From contig ML976678.1 in NCBI GenBank assembly GCA_010015655.1, positions 639,238 through 651,935 on the forward strand: a stretch of 12,698 nucleotides of DNA. Reading direction: 5' to 3'. The number at the start of each line of letters is the position of its first letter. Position 1 is the stretch's first letter. Below, one piece after another: positions 8,162-12,698 of this stretch. The position numbers and the translations under genes are program-made. The stretch comes from Bimuria novae-zelandiae CBS 107.79 (Eukaryota > Ascomycota > Dothideomycetes > Pleosporales > Didymosphaeriaceae). The notes under the pieces were generated by a model. It saw only the letters and a program-made list of their open reading frames with translations. It was not told the origin of the DNA and searched no databases.

Positions 8162-8720
8162 AGAGATGACGGGCTTTCAAGTTGCGGGGACCGAGATGTG
8201 TTAGTTGGTTCGCTATCGTTGTTTTATCATTTAACTGAGATTCTGAGCCTGAGGAAAGCGTGCCGGGTCTGTTTGCTCATGTCGCATGAGGATGCCAGAA
8301 GCGGAAGAATTGATCGCATTAGGAAAGGTATTCCGGGTGGACATTCGCAGCCTACTTCCGCCTTGTACTCGCGTGCTGACAATAACTCCAGGGCTTGAGT
8401 ACATTCAGCGTTAAATTTCACACGAGTAAGATGCCTATTTGGCCGTTGACTGGAAACTGCTGTATACTAGTACAGCTCCACACCGGTATCACTTCACTGT
8501 AGACTTGCCCACGAGAAGTGTTTCAAAAGAGGCAATAGAGGACTACTTTACGCAACGATGATCAGTACCTGTCACGGTTTATGGCTCTTACCCTATGAGA
8601 TGGTTACTCCTACCCTTGCTTGGTTGCTACTCACCTTTCTGAGAGTACTACACCTATCTGGAACTAGCGTTGTTTGTGCTCGTGCACCTATATGCTCTGT
8701 AGCTTCTAGATAGTACAACC
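8162..8720. other. Intergenic region with no recognisable gene
   Basis: Ordinary composition, short frames only, and no protein family or RNA gene recognised on either strand. Nothing specific is supported here. Confidence 0.5.
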
Positions 8721-9251
8721 TCAGTTAAATCCCACAATCTTTTCCACTGTATACTGTCCGCTCTGCTTCACCGCAACAGTACCCGAGTACTGAGAAGACC
8801 TACAACCCCCGATTCTATGAAGAGGAGCGCCCGATACTAGACCTGCTCTAAGTTGGCCAAGGCACTCTTTCTTGCGGCCTGCGTCAGGTTTCCCTCTATT
8901 GTTTGCTATTAACGACCTGAATAGGGGTTGATGACGAGCCGCTCTTTTCTCCCAGACTCCCAATACCTGATTGATCGCAAACGCGCCTAAGTGTGTGAGC
9001 CCAAGCGTGGGAATGGTAGCTTCTGGAGACGCATACTGCCCTTGAGGTCAATCGTCGCAGCTGTGTCCTGGTGTAGGTCTGCGGTGAGTTGCAAAGTTGC
9101 AGACCCAGGTTTTCCGCGATCGAAAGCAACCTTGATCGGGAGTGAGAAGACTGAGAATGTCTAGCGCTGGGTGTCCTACCTGACTAAATTTGCTCACGTT
9201 TCTTGCAACAGCTTCCCAGGTCATGTCCCAGTTGGTGAAAATAGAAGGCAT
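8721..9251 (-). pseudogene. Broken gene of unrecognised family
   Basis: The minus strand starts at ATG 9251 with MPSIFTNWDMTWEAVARNVS (exon 9251-9180, 24 codons, phase 0). A 112-bp intron from a CAG/GTAGGA donor at 9179 to an ACCAG acceptor ending at 9068 leads into ATIDLKGSMRLQKLP. This frame hits TAG at 8987-8989. A second frame, overlapping from about 9005, continues the same protein-like pattern: GLTHLGAFAINQVLGVWEK, and after a poorer middle part ends YSGTVAVKQSGQYTVEKIVG and two more residues before TGA at 8721-8723. The change of frame between about 9005 and 9025 needs a one-base indel. The middle part (about 8800-8940) reads plausibly in two frames in turn, so further indels are likely. 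There is no signal peptide, membrane segment or cysteine pattern. I do not recognise the family; the intact form would be roughly 130-150 residues. Confidence 0.45.
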
Positions 9252-9739
9252 ATGACTGTAGGCGGTGCCAGCGGCGGCCTACTCGACCGCTCGTTGCAGT
9301 TTCAGACTTGAGCAATGGAAGTGCTTGATTATTTGTAGAAGCCCCCGATTAGGCTCAGTTTATATGACAATGGTGCGGTAGTAGACTTTGGCATCGTATA
9401 GATCCTTGGATGCGACCTTGAGTCGGCACCACAGAGCTGGACCAGTCAGTTAAAGTGACTGAGAACCTCAGACTCGAGGTAAGTTTAGTTTCATTCCAAC
9501 CTATAGGGGAGTGTTGTGCCTTGTATTAACCAAGCTCGGTGCGACGATGGAGACCAAGACCCTTGTCTCGCGGCAAGTGAAGAGCGATCTGGCCATGTCG
9601 ATGTAATTGGTCACGAAAGTTACCGCTCCTCACTTAGAATAGCCCATGTAGAGTGAAGACGAATTGAAACACAGTATGCCTACTCGGGCCCAACGCTAGT
9701 TTCTCGCAGAGAAATGCCCGCGCTACGCACGGGCCTGAC
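9252..9739. other. Intergenic region before the A+T-rich block
   Basis: No gene recognised. A 19-codon frame at 9547-9606 is too short to support. The right end holds an inverted repeat GCCCG/CGGGC (9716-9720 and 9730-9734, 9-base loop) six bases before the minisatellite, which may mark a repeat terminus. Coding-like composition fades out here. Confidence 0.45.
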
Positions 9740-9909
9740 AGCTTAACAGTAATAATAGCTTAACGATAATAACAGCGTAACGATAATAACAGCTTAACAA
9801 TAATAATAGCTTAACGATAATAATAGCTTAATAATAATAATAGCTTAACAATAATGACAGCTTAACGATAATAATAGCTTAACGATAATAACAGCTTAAT
9901 AATAAATAA
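9740..9909 (+). repeat. 17-bp minisatellite, ten copies
   Basis: The unit AGCTTAACGATAATAAC (or ending AAT) is repeated head to tail with no change of length, starting at 9740, 9757, 9774, 9791, 9808, 9825, 9842, 9859, 9876 and 9893. Differences between copies are mainly transitions along AACG, AACA and AATA, i.e. C to T or G to A, which fits RIP or deamination acting on an array. The last copy fades into A+T-rich sequence. The array forms the sharp left edge of the A+T-rich block. Confidence 0.92.
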
Positions 9910-10641
9910 AACTTTAACCTCTATATCTTAATAACTACAACGCTAAATTAAATAAATAAAAATGCTAAATTATATTAAGCCCTTTAGGGTAGCTAGTCCT
10001 AAAGGGGTCAGGGTTAGTTCTTAGGTAAGAGTATTAGTAATATAGGTAAGGGGTATTAATAGCTTGCGCGTATTAATAGGACGTTAGTATTAAAAATATA
10101 TATAGTATAATTAAATTAATAAAAGAGCCTAAGTTAAATCTAAATAATAGATTAGTAAATAGGTTAAATATAATAGTAGAAGGTTACTATCGCGTTCCTA
10201 TATACATAACTTGTCCCACGAATCCTAATAATCCTAAGAGTCCCAAAGTCCCCTGTGTCAAGATACTTCTAGAACGCCCGATATTTCTAGGACGCGTAAC
10301 TAATTACGTAACTTATAGCTAAGTTAGGAATCTTAGCTAGTTATATAGATAAGTATCTATATCCCGTCCCGCGTTATATTAAATTTTAATAGATTTTAAC
10401 ATTAGCTCCACTCTCTAGACTTAATATGCTTATAAGTGAACTATCTATAAAGCTACTTTTTTAATTTACCTAATACTATTACTTGCAAGCTAATTATTTT
10501 AAACAAAATTATATATTTATTATAGTTACCTATTTATACTACGCTAAAAAGTAATTATCTTATTAACTATTATTACTATACTTAAAGTGCACAAATTATA
10601 TTTAGTATAGTAATTAAAAGTATAAGCTAGAGAAGATTTTT

Positions 10642-10989
10642 TTGATAGATTACTTAAAAATAAATACTAAATTAGAAAGATTAGAAAAGTTAGAGGCTAA
10701 GGAGGAGGCAAAACTTTAGGTTAAAAAAAAGTTTGCTTACGTAACGCTCCTACGTGCTCGTCTGGCACGAGAAAAGATAACGGGTTTACGTAACTAGCGC
10801 AAGAAATTATATTAAAAAGAATAAAAGTTATTTAATTATAGTATATTTATAGTAAATAAGTTAGAGGTTCTAGAGGCTTATAAGGAGCTAGCTTAGGCAG
10901 TAGTATTAATTAATCCTAATACTACTTTAGGTGCTAAAGTAATAGACTAGTTTATAATTTAGTTAAAGACTTCCTCTTTTACTACGTAG
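10642..10989 (+). pseudogene. Coding ghost in the RIP block: Lys/Arg-rich coiled-coil-like segment
   Basis: Frame 1 reads as protein for about 115 codons but is interrupted by eight stops, every one TAG or TAA. In RIP these arise from CAG/CAA or TGG, whereas chance stops would include TGA. Between stops are heptad-like charged stretches such as LERLEKLEAKEEAKL and FAYVTLLRARLAREK, then LEVLEAYKELA and INPNTTLGAKVID. The charged helix pattern resembles C-terminal parts of proteins coded by dispersed repeats in fungi, but no named family can be assigned. Confidence 0.55.
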
Positions 10990-11108
10990 TATATTAGTAT
11001 TATTAGTTTATATATCCTCTTAAATTATTATTATGTTATAAGTCTTGTTCCTTTTAAAGCTTTCTCGTGATCGTAACATATACTAGTTTATTCCTTCCTT
11101 TATATTTA

Positions 11109-11146
11109 GGTAATCCGATAGTTATCCTTCCTCTTAGCGGATTACC
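11109..11146. repeat. Perfect 9-bp inverted repeat inside the A+T block
   Basis: GGTAATCCG (11109-11117) and CGGATTACC (11138-11146) are exact inverse complements with a 20-base spacer. A third related word, GGCGGATTA, follows near 11174. Such motifs can be terminal inverted repeats of small DNA transposons nested in the block. The repeat kept its CpG-containing core while its surroundings are A+T-rich. Confidence 0.5.
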
Positions 11147-11501
11147 CTTAATTTAATCTTAAAGATTATTCTTGGCGGATTATAGTCACGTAACCCTGGC
11201 TAACCTAAGCAGCCCCGTGAGTCCTTATAGACTAGCTATAGTATAACCTTATCTACCTCCCCTTATTTATTTTTAATTATTATAGTATTATACTCTAGGT
11301 TTATTAAGCTTATAATATTATCCTCTCTTTTAAAGTAATTATCTTAATATCTATTTTTATTTTATAATTATACTACGGCGCAAGCGTGCGCGCGTATAAG
11401 TAGTTATTAAAATCTTAACTATAAGTTTACTTTCTACCTTTTCTAATACATGCCTAATTATGCCTAAAATTTTAAAAATATCTTTTAACTAACGCTACTA
11501 G

Positions 11502-11786
11502 GACTAGATAAAGGCTATCCTTAACGTAGACGTAAAGATACTAACGCCGTGGGGCTACTATAAAGAGAAAAGTCTAAAATATAGAGTAAAGTTATTTACT
11601 AATTTCTATACTTACTATATTAAGGTAAATGCTTAGTGTAATCTAGTTCTAACGCGGACTAAGTATTGAGAGATAAAGGCAGAATAGCGCTAAATAGCTA
11701 TAGAGCTTTATAAGGCTTATTATTAGGTGCTTAACTTAGAGGAGGCGTTAACTACTATAAAGAAAAGAAGCGTTATCGCGAGTTAA
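11502..11786 (+). pseudogene. Second coding ghost in the RIP block
   Basis: Frame 3 is protein-like for about 95 codons with seven stops (six TAG/TAA and one TGA). Readable pieces include IKAILNVDVKILTPWGYYK, YRVKLFTNFYTYYIKVNA, CNLVLTRTKY and VLNLEEALTTIKKRSVIAS. It lies on the same strand as the first ghost, so both could be parts of one element. The family is not recognised. Confidence 0.5.
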
Positions 11787-11835
11787 AAAAATTATATTAA
11801 TAAAAAAAGTTAGAGAAGCTAAAATATACAAAATT

Positions 11836-12033
11836 GAGGGGGCGCGTTGAAGTTGCCAATGCGCGCCAAGACTTTCGCGGATTTCTGCATATAACAGATT
11901 TCTGCAAGCGAGAATAATACAGAAAAGGTAAGGTCCATCGTCGGGAGCGGTAGGGTCGGTCAAGTGCTTAGTCCCCTCCAGGGCTCTCGCTCTATTATAC
12001 CCATCGCAAGCTTCAATGGCTCTAGAACACCAT
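11836..12033. other. Spacer between the A+T block and the transporter remnant
   Basis: Normal GC content returns. It opens with the imperfect inverted repeat around 11841-11867 (GGCGCG/CGCGCC). The rest would be 3' non-coding sequence of the minus-strand transporter remnant. No gene is seen. Confidence 0.45.
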
Positions 12034-12303
12034 CTATCTCCCTTGAATCCTGAGCTGCTTCTTCTTCCACATCATCGACACAGCTAGAACTTGTGCTCCG
12101 GCAGAAGCAGCAAGAACTGCCATCTGGAGATTATAGCCTTGGGCGTATATACTACGCACTTCCTCGCTAACTTCTGTCCCTTGACCAATCCGAGGTGTCG
12201 AAGCGACGTAGTGTGTACCGAGTACAGACTGCAAGCGGGGCTTGGTGTAGCTATGGAAGACCGATGTGGCAATGGAGAGCACGATCGAACCCAGCGCGTC
12301 CAA
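12034..12303 (-). pseudogene. C-terminal remnant of a major facilitator superfamily transporter
   Basis: About 89 codons on the minus strand end at a stop at 12034-12036. The fragment has a membrane segment (ALGSIVLSIATSVFHSY), a loop with GTEVSEEVRSIYAQGYN, a second membrane segment (MAVLAASAGAQVLAVSMMW), and a basic tail KKKQLRIQ. This order (last-but-one helix, loop ending in a Y-x-x-GYN-like motif, final helix, basic cytosolic tail) matches the C-terminus of fungal 14-helix drug:H+ antiporters (DHA2-type). There is no start codon, and the frame meets a stop at 12313-12315 within the repeat cluster, so the other 12 helices are gone. The remnant is cut at the edge of that repeat, which suggests a transposon insertion or rearrangement. 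An unrelated two-helix protein is the alternative. Confidence 0.5.
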
Positions 12304-12428
12304 CAGTACGTACTACGGTCCGTAATCTACGGTCCGTAGTTGGTTTTTGACAGTACGTACCGTAGTGAGGCGCCCAACGTACCGTACACCGTACCGTACC
12401 AGATTTTGACCCGTAGTACGGCTGTACG
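12304..12428. repeat. Cluster of TACGGTCCGTA / GTACGTAC words, transposon-end-like
   Basis: This 125-bp stretch is built from near-palindromic words. TACGGTCCGTA occurs at 12314-12324 and 12328-12338, and ACAGTACGTAC at 12303-12313 and 12350-12360. GTACCGTAC-type words recur at 12380-12399, and TTTTGAC occurs twice (12345-12351 and 12404-12410). Dense subterminal repeats of this kind are usual at the ends of hAT and other cut-and-paste elements or MITEs. It differs from the motif set of the hAT element at the left of the window, so it would be another family. Its left border coincides with the break in the transporter frame. Confidence 0.6.
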
Positions 12429-12618
12429 GTTCCTAATTAGGAAGGAGGCGTGAGTAGAGCTCTGGGTGGCGGATTTGATGGATTTGATGGATCTAGCTGT
12501 TTTGGGTGTAGTATGTCTCCTCACAGAGCAAATGCGGAGCTTCGGCCCCTGACTAACTTTTCGCCCTCATCCCTATACAATCGTCAGCCCGTTTATCTTG
12601 TTTATTATTAAATTCAAC

Positions 12619-12698
12619 ATGTCAATTGCTTCCTGGATGAACTCCTCTTATAATACGCGATCGTCTCAAGTATTGCAGCCGTCGCAGCTATCAACACC
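12619..12698 (+). CDS. Start of a reading frame running off the window (possibly transposon-encoded)
   Basis: An ATG at 12619 in the context AATTCAAC opens a frame without stops to the right edge (26 codons: MSIASWMNSSYNTRSSQ, then VLQPSQLST). The composition (Ser, Gln, Asn) is low in complexity and gives no family. It lies about 190 bp after the repeat cluster, the distance expected for a transposase start inside a hAT-type element, so I infer a transposon gene. It may equally be the first exon of a host gene or chance; 80 bases are too few to decide. Confidence 0.3.
   Translation, partial: MSIASWMNSSYNTRSSQVLQPSQLST

Larger units (their letters stand above)
9910..11835. mobile_element. RIP-like A+T-rich transposon relic block, about 1.9 kb
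   Basis: Composition is strongly A+T-rich throughout with few CpA/TpG-type words and abundant TpA, and it ends abruptly at about 11835, where GC-normal sequence resumes beside an inverted repeat GGCGCG/CGCGCC (11841-11846 and 11862-11867). Two long plus-strand coding ghosts (10642-10989 and 11502-11786) are broken almost only by TAG/TAA. This is the classic result of repeat-induced point mutation on repeated DNA. No live gene is present. The element class is not determined: no reverse transcriptase or DDE motif can be read, and no LTR pair was found. Confidence 0.75.

Noticed and set aside
9547..9606. 19-codon frame METKTLVSRQVKSDLAMSM
   Set aside because: Too short, with no promoter or homology that I can support.
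11748..11963. 71-codon minus-strand frame crossing the A+T boundary
   Set aside because: It spans two clearly different sequence compartments and has no family signal.

Overview
The window looks like nuclear DNA of a filamentous ascomycete (Pezizomycotina; Dothideomycetes/Pleosporales is my best guess). The evidence is short GT-AG introns with CTAAC/CTGAC-type branch sites, fungus-type proteins (HSL-family esterase, FabG-like SDR, Cbr1 with its fungal [11 protein letters not shown] end), hAT transposons, and strongly A+T-rich blocks whose decayed reading frames are broken almost only by TAG/TAA, as expected of repeat-induced point mutation (RIP). The species assignment is inference.

Layout. 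1-620: 3' part of a hAT transposon (transposase C-terminus plus subterminal repeats), abutting a small secreted-protein gene on the minus strand (start 808, tandem TATA at 937-951) that the transposon appears to truncate. 952-1788: no gene seen. 1789-2943: promoter-like DNA leading into a decayed cysteine-rich secreted-protein gene with several lesions. 3110-3455: first A+T-rich repeat block, followed by a 39-bp imperfect tandem duplication. 3627-7898: an intact, gene-dense island of three multi-exon genes: an alpha/beta-hydrolase-3 esterase (minus, 350 aa, 3 exons), a divergently transcribed short-chain dehydrogenase/reductase (plus, 301 aa, 5 exons), and NADH-cytochrome b5 reductase (minus, 303 aa, 3 exons) convergent with the SDR. 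8721-9251: another broken gene on the minus strand, family not recognised. 9740-11835: a 17-bp minisatellite followed by about 2 kb of A+T-rich RIP-like repeat holding two coding ghosts. 12034-12303: C-terminal remnant of an MFS-type transporter, cut at a dense cluster of TACGGTCCGTA motifs (12304-12428). A reading frame opening at 12619 runs off the window and may be the start of another transposon gene.

How it fits together. A conserved housekeeping/metabolic island is flanked on both sides by repeat-rich, decaying DNA containing at least four broken host genes, two of which look like small secreted proteins. This is the mosaic expected where transposons and RIP are eroding accessory genes. 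The esterase and SDR share a 435-bp intergenic region and may be co-expressed, but nothing here proves a joint pathway. I found no rRNA, tRNA, CRISPR array or known defence system.
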